Source of the DNA: Microthrixaceae bacterium
GTDB taxonomy: Bacteria; Actinomycetota; Acidimicrobiia; Acidimicrobiales; Microtrichaceae
DNA: 36,666 nt
Direction of reading: 5' to 3'
Assembly: GCA_023958095.1 (NCBI GenBank)
Contig: JAMLGJ010000030.1
Span: forward strand, 1 to 36,666
The notes under the pieces are model-generated. The model was not told where the DNA came from. It saw nothing but the letters and a program-made list of their open reading frames with translations, and did not search any database. Shown here one piece after another: positions 16,501-29,443 of this stretch. Position 1 is the first letter of the stretch, and the number at the start of each line of letters is the position of its first letter. Made by a program: the position numbers and the translations under genes.

Positions 16501-17037
16501 TCAGAGGCGGCCGTCGTCGGCCGCGGCCAGCAGCTCGCCCTCTGCCGCGGGGACCGACCAGTCCTGCGCCGGCAGGTGGTGCTCACGGGCCCATGCCACG
16601 ACCCGCTCGTCACTCCCGGCTACGGCCAACAGATCGGCCCCCAGCTCCGGGTACTTGAGGTAGAGACCGACCTTGCGGGTGAAACCGGTGGTGTCCGCCC
16701 ACTGCTCGGCCATGTCGGCCCCACCCACCCAGCCCGACAGTGTCGCCACCACCCTGCCGTAGGTGCCCAGGTCGGGCACGGTCTTGCCCACGTCGTGGAG
16801 CAGGGCCGCTGCCATGACCCATCCCGGCGGTTCCTCACCGAGACCCAGGTAGTGCGCCTCCAGCGAACGCGCAACCGCCATCGAGTGCGCCCTGTCGGCC
16901 CCGCGCATGCGACCGAACAGCACCCGTTCGCGTTCGGTCAACCAGTTCGCGGACCACTCGAGGTCCCGGGGATCCACCGCGGCGGGCCAGAGGGAGGCAA
17001 GGAATCGTCTGGCACGGTGTGCCGGCTGGAGCTTCAC
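16501..17037 (-). CDS. HD-domain protein (predicted metal-dependent phosphohydrolase)
   Basis: This is a 178-residue soluble protein of the HD superfamily. It carries a His in RAHSMAVARSL (about 51), the doublet HD in ALLHDVGK (about 81-82) and a later REHH. These are the usual metal ligands of small HD phosphohydrolases. Substrate is unknown. GTG at 17037 is preferred because it overlaps the xerD stop as GTGA. A GTG six codons upstream is also possible. It is the last gene of pyrG-nudix-xerD, so it is probably co-transcribed with nucleotide and housekeeping genes. Confidence 0.82.
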   Translation of the reverse strand: MKLQPAHRARRFLASLWPAAVDPRDLEWSANWLTERERVLFGRMRGADRAHSMAVARSLEAHYLGLGEEPPGWVMAAALLHDVGKTVPDLGTYGRVVATLSGWVGGADMAEQWADTTGFTRKVGLYLKYPELGADLLAVAGSDERVVAWAREHHLPAQDWSVPAAEGELLAAADDGRL

Positions 17038-18091
17038 CGGACCCCGGTGGGCCACGGTTCGGCACCCGTCCCGGAGCGCTCCGGGCCTGTGAGCGAACGC
17101 CCGGCGCGCGGATGGGCACTGGCGTAGGCCTCGAACAGCAGGTCGTTGGCCACCCGGGTGTAGATCTGCGTCGTGCTCACCGATGCGTGCCCGAGCATCT
17201 CGGCCACGATTCTTATGTCCGCTCCACCCTCGAGCATGTGGGTGGCACAGGAATGGCGCAGCACGTGCGGCGAGACCTCCGAGCTGATGCCTGCCCGGAG
17301 GCTGTGACGTCGCAGCACCTCCCAGACCGCCTGGCGGGACATCCGGTTTCCCCGAACCCCGAGGAAGATCGCATCGGCGCGGTCACGCCCACCCCGGGCC
17401 CGGGGCGTCGCTGCCAGGATCGCCGGGCGCCCGCGGTCGAGGTACTCCGCGACCGCCCGGCGAGCGGGTCGGCCGACCGGCACCATCCGTTCCTTGTCGC
17501 GTTTGCCGAGAAGGCGGACCAGCGACGCCTCCATGTCGATGTCGCCGAAACCCAGCCCGCAGGCCTCCGAGACCCGTGCACCCGTTCCGTAGAGGAACTC
17601 GAGCAGGGCCCGGTCGCGCAGGGCCACTGGGTCGCCACCCTCCGCCGCCGTGGCCGCGAGCTCGAGGATCGCCTCGACCTCCGTGCGGTCGAGCGCCTTG
17701 GGAAGCGCATCGGGTCGGCGCGGTGTCTCGAGGTCGGATCCCGGGTCGTCCGGGATGAATCCCTCGGTGTGGCAGAAGCGGTAGACCCCCCGTACCGTGA
17801 CGAGCATCCGGGTGCGGGAACTCGGGGCCAGGCCGGAGAAGCCCAGCCACGAGCTGTATGCCCGGAGGTCCGATGCAGTGGCTCCGAGCGGATCGATGCC
17901 GTTGCGGCTGCAGAAGGCGACCAGGCGGGCGAGGTCCCTTCGGTACGCGGACAGCGTGCGTGCGGACCGCCCGCGTTCGACCGCGAGGTGCGTGAGGAAG
18001 GCCTCGAACTCGATCGGAAGTGCTGCGCCCGGCTCCGGTGCTGCCGTCATCGCGCCCGTGCGGGGAGCCGTGTCCGCAGGGCGCGCGGTGC

Positions 18092-18095
<4 letters not shown>
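17034..18095 (-). CDS. xerD: site-specific tyrosine recombinase XerD
   Basis: This 353-residue recombinase resolves chromosome dimers, normally at dif with a partner such as XerC. The N-terminal core-binding domain spans about 28-125. The catalytic domain carries the complete set: Arg174 (GTGARVSEA), Lys198 (LLGKRDKER), His277 and Arg280 (SPHVLRHS), His303 (LGHASVST) and nucleophile Tyr312 (QIYTRV). The GTG at 18095 overlaps the nudix stop as GTGA. An internal ATG at 18050 is the alternative; the first 25 residues look disordered. Its place after pyrG and a nudix gene matches the mycobacterial order, so it is a core gene rather than an integrase. Confidence 0.93.
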
Positions 18096-22049
<3,954 letters not shown>

Positions 22050-24555
22050 GCCGGCCCCCTGCTGGGATGGTCACCGTCGACCCTCAACAGCAGGTTCACC
22101 AACGAGGCGTTCGCCACCCCGAGCATCATCCCGGGCACCGAGATCCCCGAGTCGTTGAGTGCGAACCCCAGGACCATCGCCACCACCAGGCCCGCCAGCG
22201 CTGCCCGTTCCTCGGGTATCCGCTCCGAGATGGTGCGGATCCGCCAGGGCGCCCAGTACATCACGAACGCCACGGCCGCGAACACCACCGGGAGCATCAG
22301 GGTCCACACCGACGAGGTCAGCACCGACAGGTTGGCGTCCAGCTTGCGCAGCACGACCGTCTCGAAGGCACCGGCACCGTTGGTTCCGATGTCGGCCAGC
22401 AACCTGCCGAGGTGGGTCTGTTCAGCCGCGGGGCGGGTCAGGTCGAGTAGTCCGAAGCCGACGACCACCGCGATCGTCACCAGTGCACCCACCACGACCG
22501 TTCGCAATCGGATGCGCCAACCCAGCAGCATCCAGGCGGTCACACCGGCGGCGGGCACGAGGCTGAGTGCCCCACCGACGTCGGCACCGAGCATCGGGGC
22601 ACCGTCGAGCACCACGCACCAGCCGAGCAGCGCCACCGCCGCATACCGGCCGGCGCGCCCGGGCACGCGGTGCGCCACCAGCGCGGACAGGATGATCCCC
22701 GCCGCGCTCAGCATCGAGAACGCCGGGTTGCCCAGTCCGTTGAATCGACCCGCAACCGTGGGGGTGTAGCCGAACACCGTGTTGAACTGCAGCGGCCCGC
22801 CGGCGAGCACGTCCACGCTCAGGAACGCCACGAGGAACCCGAGGGTGACCAGCAGCGGGTCCACCAGGTACCGGCGTGTCGATGCCTGGATCACCACTGC
22901 GAGCACCGCGGAGGAGCCCAGCACGAACACCCACCAGGACGCGGTGCCCGAACGATGGAACGGGAATGCGCCGGCCATGAACGTCATCGGCAGGAACAAC
23001 AACACACCGAGGCTCGCCACCTCCACGAACGTGCGGAGTCGAGCGCCGGGCTTCATGAGGGTCCACACAGCCAGCACCCACAGCGCGACCTGTGCCACCA
23101 CGAAGACCACCGAGGCTCCACCCAGGGTGCGGTCCCGGAACACCGCCGCACGGGCGGCCTCGATGAGGTCCCCGCTGCGCTGGTCCAGCGAGGCGGCGCC
23201 ACCGACGCGCTGCATCACGGTTCCCTCCATCGAGGAGGGGACCCCGAGGTCGAACAACGACAGGATGCTGGGAGCGATGTCAACGGTCTGCACGAACCCG
23301 TCCCGTCGCGTGGTACCCGACGACAGCAGCCCGCCGCTCACCGTCGGCGAACGGACGGCCACCACCGTCAGGTCGGTCGTCTCACCGCTTGCATAGGGAG
23401 CCACCAGGACCACGGCATCGCGCTCGAGGTCCACGTCCTCGAGCAGCAGGCCGAGCAGTTGGTCGCTGCGCTCCACCGCCTGGCGCCGGAAGTCCAGCCG
23501 CTGCCGTTCCAGCACCAGCGGGGCCACGTCCTCGTAGCGGACCATGTCCGATGCCTCGACGAGCACCGCGGAACGGCCCTGCCAGAGGCTTGCGAACGCC
23601 TGCGCCACCTCCTCGTTGTCGTAGCGGGTACCGAACGGGGCCAGCGGGTCCTCCACGAGCAGGGTGCGGCTCACCCGACCCCGTTCGACGATTCCCGAGG
23701 AGTCCATCAGGCCGATGCTGGCCTCGCGCCTGTAGTCCACGTCCAGGTCGCCCGCCCCGTGGTCACCATTGGCGATGACCGCTCGTCGCACGCCTGCCCC
23801 ACCGAGCGCGTCGCCGAGTGCGCCGACCTCGGAGTCGAAGCGCAGCCCGGAGTTCAGCTGGCGCATGGAGACGATCCCGAAGTTGAACACCGATCCCACC
23901 GGCGGGAGCAGACCCGTGCGCCGGGCGAACTCCTCCGCGGCGGGGGACCCGCGGTAGTCCTCCCCGGGTTCCGTGGCCACGGGTGCCTCGACAGCGTCGC
24001 CCGAGTCGTCGGTCACCTCGGGTGAGGGCACCTCCGGTTCGGGAAGGTCCTCATCGGGGGGAACGGTCTCGTAGGCGCCGGCCGGTACCTCGGTGGGGTC
24101 ACCGCCCGGCTGGCCCTCACCGGCCTCGAGCCCGGCCACGAACGCTAGCGAACCCTGGGGGGTCCCCTCGGTCCGGGTCCCCGCGTTCAGGGTTGCGTAG
24201 CCGTCGGTCGCTCCCGTGCGGCGGGTCACCGAACGCACCGACAGGTCACCCACGACCGCGTCGTCGAGCAACCGGTCCATGTTCGGCGTGTCGTGGTCGC
24301 GTACGTCGGCCCAGGTGAGCGTGGGCACCGAGAACACCAGCACGCGCCGGGCGGTGCCCAACGGTGTGTCCGGGGTCGGTCCCCCCGGGGCGTCCACACC
24401 CTCGGGTTCGCCGCCGGGGGACGCCGCCGAACCCGCCGGGGGCAGCAGCGAGAGCACCAACGCGGCGCACACCGCGATGACTGCGACCAGGGACCGTGGC
24501 ACCCGGGGCCACCGGGTCACCCCGGATCGACCGGATCCCGTGCCCGGAACCGGCT

Positions 24556-26148
24556 TCATCGGGTCTCCCCCTCGGGGGTGCCGGGCGCCAGGCGGTCCGC
24601 CACCGAGACTCCGAGCAGCCGGATCGCACCCAGGTACAGGGCGCCGAGGAGTGCGACCAGCAGCACGAGGGCCACCGCGGTGGCGACACGGCCGCTGGGG
24701 AACCACAGCTGGTGGATCCCCCACCCGAGCAGGCCGACCAGGGTCGACACCGCGACGGTGCGACCCAGGACGCCTGGCAGGACCCAGATACCGGTACGCC
24801 TACGCATCGCCACGATCAGCACCACCGTACCGAACAGGAATGCCGCGCTGTGCCCCGCTCCCAGCACGACCACCGTGGCCGCTCCGGAGGTGTTGGCACC
24901 GATGAGGAACATGATCGCGACACCGACGAGTGCTCCGCCTGTGCCTGCCATCGCGGGCATCCTCGATTCACCCATCACGTACCAACCCCTGGCCAGGAGG
25001 AAGAACGCGCCGTAGGGCAACAGGCCCACACCGAGTGCAGCCAGCGCGGCTGCCAACAGGTCGACGCTCTGGGTGCCGCTGGCCTGGCCGAACGCGAGCA
25101 CCTCCATGGCGGGCACCGCCAGCGCCACGCACAGGGCGCCGAGGGGCACCAGGAGCACCGCCATCGAGTCCAGACCCCAGCGCAACGACCTCGCGAAGGC
25201 GTCGACGCGCCCGCTGCGGTACTCATTGGTCATCTCCGGAAGGATCGTGGTGTGGATGGGTTGGGCGATGATCCCGTAGGGGGCGAGGAAGAAGAACCAG
25301 CCCACCTGGTACGCGACCACGCCGCCTTCCACCGACGACCCGGCGATGATGGCCGCACCCAACAGCACCGCGGCCGACGCGTGCTGGACCGTGGCCCAAC
25401 CCGAGAGGCGCAGCACGCCACCGAGTTCCTCGTGGTTCCTGGTGAAACGGGGCCGCAGCCGGAATCCCCCCGCGAGCACCCCGATGGTGGGCACCGCCAC
25501 GAACGCGAGGACGCCGAGGGTGCCGCCGAGGCCGAGCAGGACCTTCTCGGAGGTGTCCAGGGCGAGTCCCGGGTCCGGGCCGGCGACCACCCGGAAGGCG
25601 ACCAGGAAACCCACCAGCACCACCGTGTTGCCGATCGGTGCCACCGCCGGCAGCACGAAGCTGCGCCGTGCGTGCAGAACCGCGGTGGCGATCGCCCCGA
25701 CGCCGTAGAGGACCACCTGGGGAATGAAGAACACCAGCAGGAACGCGGTCAGGTCCTCCTGGGCGGCGGCTGTGGCCGGATCCTCCACCGCGGTGGTCAA
25801 CAGGTCCGCTATCCACGGCGCGGCCGCGACCCCCAGTACCGACACCGCCCCGAGCACCACCAGGGTCACCCCGAGGAGTTCGCCGGCCAGGTGTTCGGCA
25901 CCCGAGCGGTCCCCGGCATCCAGGTGCCCCACGAAGCTGGGCACGAGCACCGCAGAGAGCGCACCTGCTGCAAGGAGCTCGAAGAGGAGGTTGGAAACCG
26001 TGTTCGAGCTCTGGAAGGCATTGCCGAGGTAGGTGGTGCCGAGCACCGCGGCGATGACGAGCACCCGTACCCCACCGACGACCCGCGAGACCGCAGCCGC
26101 CGCCCCCATCCCGGTCGCCGAGCGGACCACGGTCCGCTGGGCGCTCAC
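24556..26148 (-). CDS. murJ: lipid II flippase MurJ (MviN family)
   Basis: This is a 530-residue MATE/MVF-fold membrane protein with about 14 helices, predicted to flip the peptidoglycan precursor lipid II across the membrane. The N-terminal region contains the family sequence RVLVIAAVLGTTYLGNAF and ELLAAGALSAVLVPSF. Later marks are the PYGIIAQPIHTTILPEM and LLPYGAFFLLARGWY segments. The GTG at 26148 overlaps the steB stop as GTGA; the upstream open frame is inside steB. Membership in the MviN family is clear, and substrate is inferred from family. Position between steB and the membrane phosphatase-like gene suggests an envelope-assembly operon. Confidence 0.92.
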   Translation of the reverse strand: MSAQRTVVRSATGMGAAAAVSRVVGGVRVLVIAAVLGTTYLGNAFQSSNTVSNLLFELLAAGALSAVLVPSFVGHLDAGDRSGAEHLAGELLGVTLVVLGAVSVLGVAAAPWIADLLTTAVEDPATAAAQEDLTAFLLVFFIPQVVLYGVGAIATAVLHARRSFVLPAVAPIGNTVVLVGFLVAFRVVAGPDPGLALDTSEKVLLGLGGTLGVLAFVAVPTIGVLAGGFRLRPRFTRNHEELGGVLRLSGWATVQHASAAVLLGAAIIAGSSVEGGVVAYQVGWFFFLAPYGIIAQPIHTTILPEMTNEYRSGRVDAFARSLRWGLDSMAVLLVPLGALCVALAVPAMEVLAFGQASGTQSVDLLAAALAALGVGLLPYGAFFLLARGWYVMGESRMPAMAGTGGALVGVAIMFLIGANTSGAATVVVLGAGHSAAFLFGTVVLIVAMRRRTGIWVLPGVLGRTVAVSTLVGLLGWGIHQLWFPSGRVATAVALVLLVALLGALYLGAIRLLGVSVADRLAPGTPEGETR

Positions 26149-27215
26149 GGACCTTGCCAGGGTGGCAGCAGACCGTCGACGTCCGGGCCGAGGCCGTAGC
26201 TGCCGCTGCGCCCCTCCCGCAGCTCCGAGAGCGCGAGCACCGTGGCCACGCGACCGGGGAGCCACTCCAGGTCATCGACGGTGGAGATCAGGGCTGCGTC
26301 GACCCCCTCGGGGGGTGAGAGCAATCCTCCCCGGTCCTCACTCGGCGCGCCTTCCTCGCCGCTCGGGTGCAGCTCACCCAGCACCACGGGCACCTGGAGC
26401 GCTGCGGCTGATCCGGCGACCTCGCCGACCATCAGTCCCGGGTCGTCGGTGGTGGCGGTGGGCCCGGTCACCGCTGCAACGAGGAGTTCGGCCGCCGTGT
26501 TCTCGGGGGCACCCTCCACCCGCTGGAGCCTCACCAGTCCGGCATCCGCCAGCTCGGCGAGGGGCGATTGCTCGAACAGCAACGGAACCACCCCGGCTTC
26601 GGCGGGCGCATCCCCGGCCTCGGTGGTGGTGCTGGTGGACTCCTGTGCGGCGGTTCCCGCTCCGGGGGCGGTCGTGTCCGGCGCCGATTCCTCCGGAACC
26701 GTGGTCGTCGCTCCCCCCTCACCCGCGCCGTCCGCACCGGGTGCCAGCACCGCTTCCCAAAGGGCCGTCCTCAGCTCGGTCGGAGCGGTCGACGTGGGGG
26801 CACCGATCAGCCCTGCGACGAGCTCGCGGTCGGCGATCTCCGCCAGGTCCATCCTCCGATCGAGCCACACCACGCCCTCCACGGTGGATCCGGCCTGGCG
26901 CAGGCGCCGCACCAGGTCCTCCAGGGATGCAGCATCCAGTCCGGTCTCCGCCACGACGAGCGTGGTGGTCGCCGTCATCGTGTCCTGGACCGAGAACGGG
27001 GCCGAATCGGCCATGTAGCGCTCCTGGAGCTCCAGTTCCGCGTTCTTCGCGTCGATCGAGTCGACCGTGTCGTCGAGGGACTGTTCGACCCCGTCCAGAC
27101 GGTCCCTCAAGGAGTCGGCGATCTGCCCGTCCAGCACCGAACCCACCACCACCCCGACTGCCAGGGCGAGGAAGAAGGCAACCGTCGACACGACGTAGAA
27201 ACGGAAAGTGACCAT
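26145..27215 (-). CDS. SteB / MctB family (DUF3186) membrane-anchored coiled-coil protein
   Basis: This 356-residue protein has one N-terminal membrane helix (about 6-27), then a coiled coil (about 33-66; LRDRLDGVEQSLDDTVDSID) and an extracytoplasmic domain. A Thr/Ser/Ala/Gly/Pro-rich linker interrupts it at about 157-205. Homologues are annotated as the mycobacterial copper-efflux protein MctB. In Corynebacterium the family member SteB works with SteA in cell separation. The steA neighbour favours the division role here; no Cys- or Met-rich copper site is evident. The ATG directly follows the steA TAG (TAGATG). Confidence 0.85.
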   Translation of the reverse strand: MVTFRFYVVSTVAFFLALAVGVVVGSVLDGQIADSLRDRLDGVEQSLDDTVDSIDAKNAELELQERYMADSAPFSVQDTMTATTTLVVAETGLDAASLEDLVRRLRQAGSTVEGVVWLDRRMDLAEIADRELVAGLIGAPTSTAPTELRTALWEAVLAPGADGAGEGGATTTVPEESAPDTTAPGAGTAAQESTSTTTEAGDAPAEAGVVPLLFEQSPLAELADAGLVRLQRVEGAPENTAAELLVAAVTGPTATTDDPGLMVGEVAGSAAALQVPVVLGELHPSGEEGAPSEDRGGLLSPPEGVDAALISTVDDLEWLPGRVATVLALSELREGRSGSYGLGPDVDGLLPPWQGP

Positions 27216-28412
27216 CTATGAGAACCGACCGGTGAGTGAGTACCAGAAGTCCCGCACGTCGACCCAGAGGGCACGCAGGAACAGCTGCAGGGAGTCCGAC
27301 ACGAGGGCGACCGCGGCGATGACCACGAGCGCGGCGATGACGAGCAACGCAATGTCCCGCCGTCGCACGCGGCCCTTGTAGAGCTGACTGACGCCCTTGG
27401 CGTCTATGAGCATCGGGCCGATCCTCAGGCGCGTGAGGAACGTCGAGGACATGCCTGCACGCCCCTTGTCGAGGAACTCGACCATCGTGGCGTGCGTGCC
27501 GACCGCCACGATCAGCTCGGCACGGCACTCGTACGCGAGGAGCATGGCGGCGTCCTCACTCGTGCCCTCGACCACGAACTCCACGTAGGGCTTGCCGGCC
27601 TCGGCCAGCTCCTCCCTGCCCGGAGCGCGTCCGTCGGGATGGACGTGGTGGACCAACTCGGCACCGCACTCCCACGCGTCCGCGGACAGCGAGTCGAAGT
27701 CACCGATGATCATGTCGGGGGTGTAGTTGACCTCCAACAGGGCGTCCGCCCCACCGTCCACCGCCACCAGCAGGGGGTGGTGCTCGTCGATGTACGGACG
27801 CAGTGCCCGCAGGTCCTCCTTGTAGTCGTGCCCGCGCACGACCACCAGCACGTGGCGGCCCCGGAAGTCGGTGCTCAACTCGGGCACCACGAGCGGCTCG
27901 AAGGCCAGGTCGGCTTCCTTGTCGATGTACTCGAGGGTGTTGACCGCGAAGCTGCGCAGCTCCGCCCCGATGGAGTCACGGGCCCGTTCCATGCGCTCGG
28001 AGATCAGTTCCGGACCGAGGGGCTCACCCTCGGCCACCTGTTCTCCGGCACAGAGGATGCGACCACCGATGATGGTGACCTCACTGCCGTCGGTCACCCG
28101 CTCCATCACCTCGGGACCGGCCGCGTCCACCAGGGTGATGCCCGCCTCCTGCAGGCGCGCCGGGCCGCTGTTGGGATAACGACCCGAGATGAACTCCGAT
28201 GCGTTGACCACGGCCGCCACGCCGGTCGCGACGAGAGACTCCCCCGCGACCCGGTCCAGGTCCCGGTGGTCGATGAAGGCCACCTCTCCGCTGCGCAACC
28301 GTTTGGCCAGGTCCTTGGTCCTGCGGCCCACCCGTGCGGTGCCGGTGAGGGTCACCTCGCGGGGTGCCGAGGCGACGTCCCCCGATGCCGCGTCGGTGTG
28401 CACGTCGCTCAC
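27216..28412 (-). CDS. steA: SteA-like division protein with thiamin-pyrophosphokinase-like domain
   Basis: This is a 398-residue protein. The cytoplasmic core resembles the catalytic domain of thiamin pyrophosphokinase: VDGGADALLEV, YTPDMIIGDFDSLS. A single membrane helix lies near the C-terminus (about 352-378) with a short tail. The family (SteA of Corynebacterium, Rv1697 of M. tuberculosis) is implicated in daughter-cell separation together with SteB. No thiamin synthesis is implied. The GTG at 28412 has GGAG five bases upstream. The upstream frame continues to 28679 but is non-coding in character. It heads steA-steB-murJ. Confidence 0.9.
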   Translation of the reverse strand: MSDVHTDAASGDVASAPREVTLTGTARVGRRTKDLAKRLRSGEVAFIDHRDLDRVAGESLVATGVAAVVNASEFISGRYPNSGPARLQEAGITLVDAAGPEVMERVTDGSEVTIIGGRILCAGEQVAEGEPLGPELISERMERARDSIGAELRSFAVNTLEYIDKEADLAFEPLVVPELSTDFRGRHVLVVVRGHDYKEDLRALRPYIDEHHPLLVAVDGGADALLEVNYTPDMIIGDFDSLSADAWECGAELVHHVHPDGRAPGREELAEAGKPYVEFVVEGTSEDAAMLLAYECRAELIVAVGTHATMVEFLDKGRAGMSSTFLTRLRIGPMLIDAKGVSQLYKGRVRRRDIALLVIAALVVIAAVALVSDSLQLFLRALWVDVRDFWYSLTGRFS

Positions 28413-28534
28413 CGGAGCTCCATGACGGCCCGCGGCCCGAGGGACCGGAGCAGCGCTCCGAACGCGCTGGATGCGGGGCAGGGGTGTCGGTGGTCCATGG
28501 AGACGAGGGCGGCACCAGCTGGACGGTCGTCCGT

Positions 28535-28552
28535 GGTCGCCGGGCGACCGTC
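28535..28552. repeat. perfect inverted repeat just upstream of steA operon
   Basis: GGTCGCC (28535-28541) and GGCGACC (28543-28549) form a perfect 7-bp inverted repeat around one base. An alternative outer pairing joins GACGGTCG (28522-28529) with CGACCGTC (28545-28552). It lies in the 191-bp gap between the MraY-like gene and steA (28413-28603), immediately downstream of a TACGAT -10-like box. It could be an operator or a leader hairpin. The rest of the gap shows no gene. Confidence 0.45.
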
Positions 28553-28553
28553 G

Positions 28554-28559
28554 ATCGTA
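28554..28559 (-). promoter_or_regulatory. possible -10 box (TACGAT) of steA operon
   Basis: TACGAT on the minus strand has TGTCGC 16 nt upstream as a weak -35. Transcription would start near 28547, inside the inverted repeat, giving a leader of about 135 nt before steA. Confidence 0.35.
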
Positions 28560-28603
28560 GTTCAAAGACCCCCGCGCGACAGGTTGCACCGGCCGCGACG
28601 GCC

Positions 28604-29443
28604 CTATCCGCGCCTCCCGGCCGTGTCGAGGGCCCGCAACAACCCGACCCGTTCTATGACCGACGAGAACGACACCCACTCGCTCAGCAGGTTCATGGCG
28701 AAAAGGGCGATGAGCACGACGTCGCGGATCCCCGGCGAGAAGGCCAGCACCACTGCCAGTCCCGCAGCTGCTCCGAGCGGGTTGGCCCCGGCATCACCCA
28801 GCATGAAGCGCTCCGAGAGGTCGCCGCGGAGCAGCACCAGGGCCGCACCGCCGACCGCGGCCAGGCCGGCGAGGGCCGCCGAGGCACCGGAGGCCACCAC
28901 CAGCACCACCGCCACGGCGAAGAAGACCTTCGACACCCGCCCCGGAGCGCGGTCGAACAGGTTCGCGAGGTTCGCGGCGAGCGCCACGACCGCACCGTCG
29001 GCCACCAACCGCCAGAAGGAACCCCCGGAGAGCGGATTGACCACGACCAGGGCCACAACCGGTCCCGCGAGCATCTTCAGTGCACCGGCGCTCAGGTTTC
29101 CCCCGCTCAGCGCACGGAGGTGGCCTCGGTATCCCGACGCACCACGGTCCACCGCCAGGTCGTCCAGCAGGCCGAGGAACCCGAAGCCGAACGCAGCCGT
29201 CACGGTCAGGTTCAGCGACAGCAGCGAGTCGCGGTGGGCGTCCCAGCCGAGTGTGGACAGCACTGCGGCGGCGGCCAGCACCGTCGACGCGGCGATCGGC
29301 ACCAACAAACCGACCGCGGTCGGTAGCCGCTCCCCCCGGTAGTTCGCACGCATGAACAGGTCACGGGCGAAGAACCCGCGCGTGCCTCCCAGCAGGGCGG
29401 CCGTGGTGACAGCGGCGGTTGCCGCCGCGGCGAGGAGGATCAC
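28604..29443 (-). CDS. MraY/WecA-like polyprenyl-phosphate sugar-1-phosphate transferase
   Basis: This 279-residue polytopic membrane protein has about eight helices. It carries the signature motifs of the GT4/MraY superfamily: GFLGLLDDLAVD (the DD pair that binds Mg and substrate), NLANLFDRAPGR (NxxN...D...GR motif) and LGDAGANPLG (the GDxGxxxLG loop). Such enzymes load a sugar-1-phosphate onto undecaprenyl phosphate. It is shorter than MraY (about 320-360) and lacks an obvious HHH loop, so it is probably not MraY itself. The start is GTG, overlapping the recN stop as GTGA. It is followed by the steA operon. Confidence 0.85.
   Translation of the reverse strand: MILLAAAATAAVTTAALLGGTRGFFARDLFMRANYRGERLPTAVGLLVPIAASTVLAAAAVLSTLGWDAHRDSLLSLNLTVTAAFGFGFLGLLDDLAVDRGASGYRGHLRALSGGNLSAGALKMLAGPVVALVVVNPLSGGSFWRLVADGAVVALAANLANLFDRAPGRVSKVFFAVAVVLVVASGASAALAGLAAVGGAALVLLRGDLSERFMLGDAGANPLGAAAGLAVVLAFSPGIRDVVLIALFAMNLLSEWVSFSSVIERVGLLRALDTAGRRG

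Noticed and set aside
24496..26199. A 567-codon plus-strand open frame rich in His, Arg and Gln
   Set aside because: It is antisense to murJ; its composition mirrors the codons of a membrane protein on the other strand.
26145..27215. Straight annotation as a copper transporter
   Set aside because: One membrane helix and a coiled coil next to steA fit SteB better, and no metal-binding cluster is visible; a copper role is not excluded.
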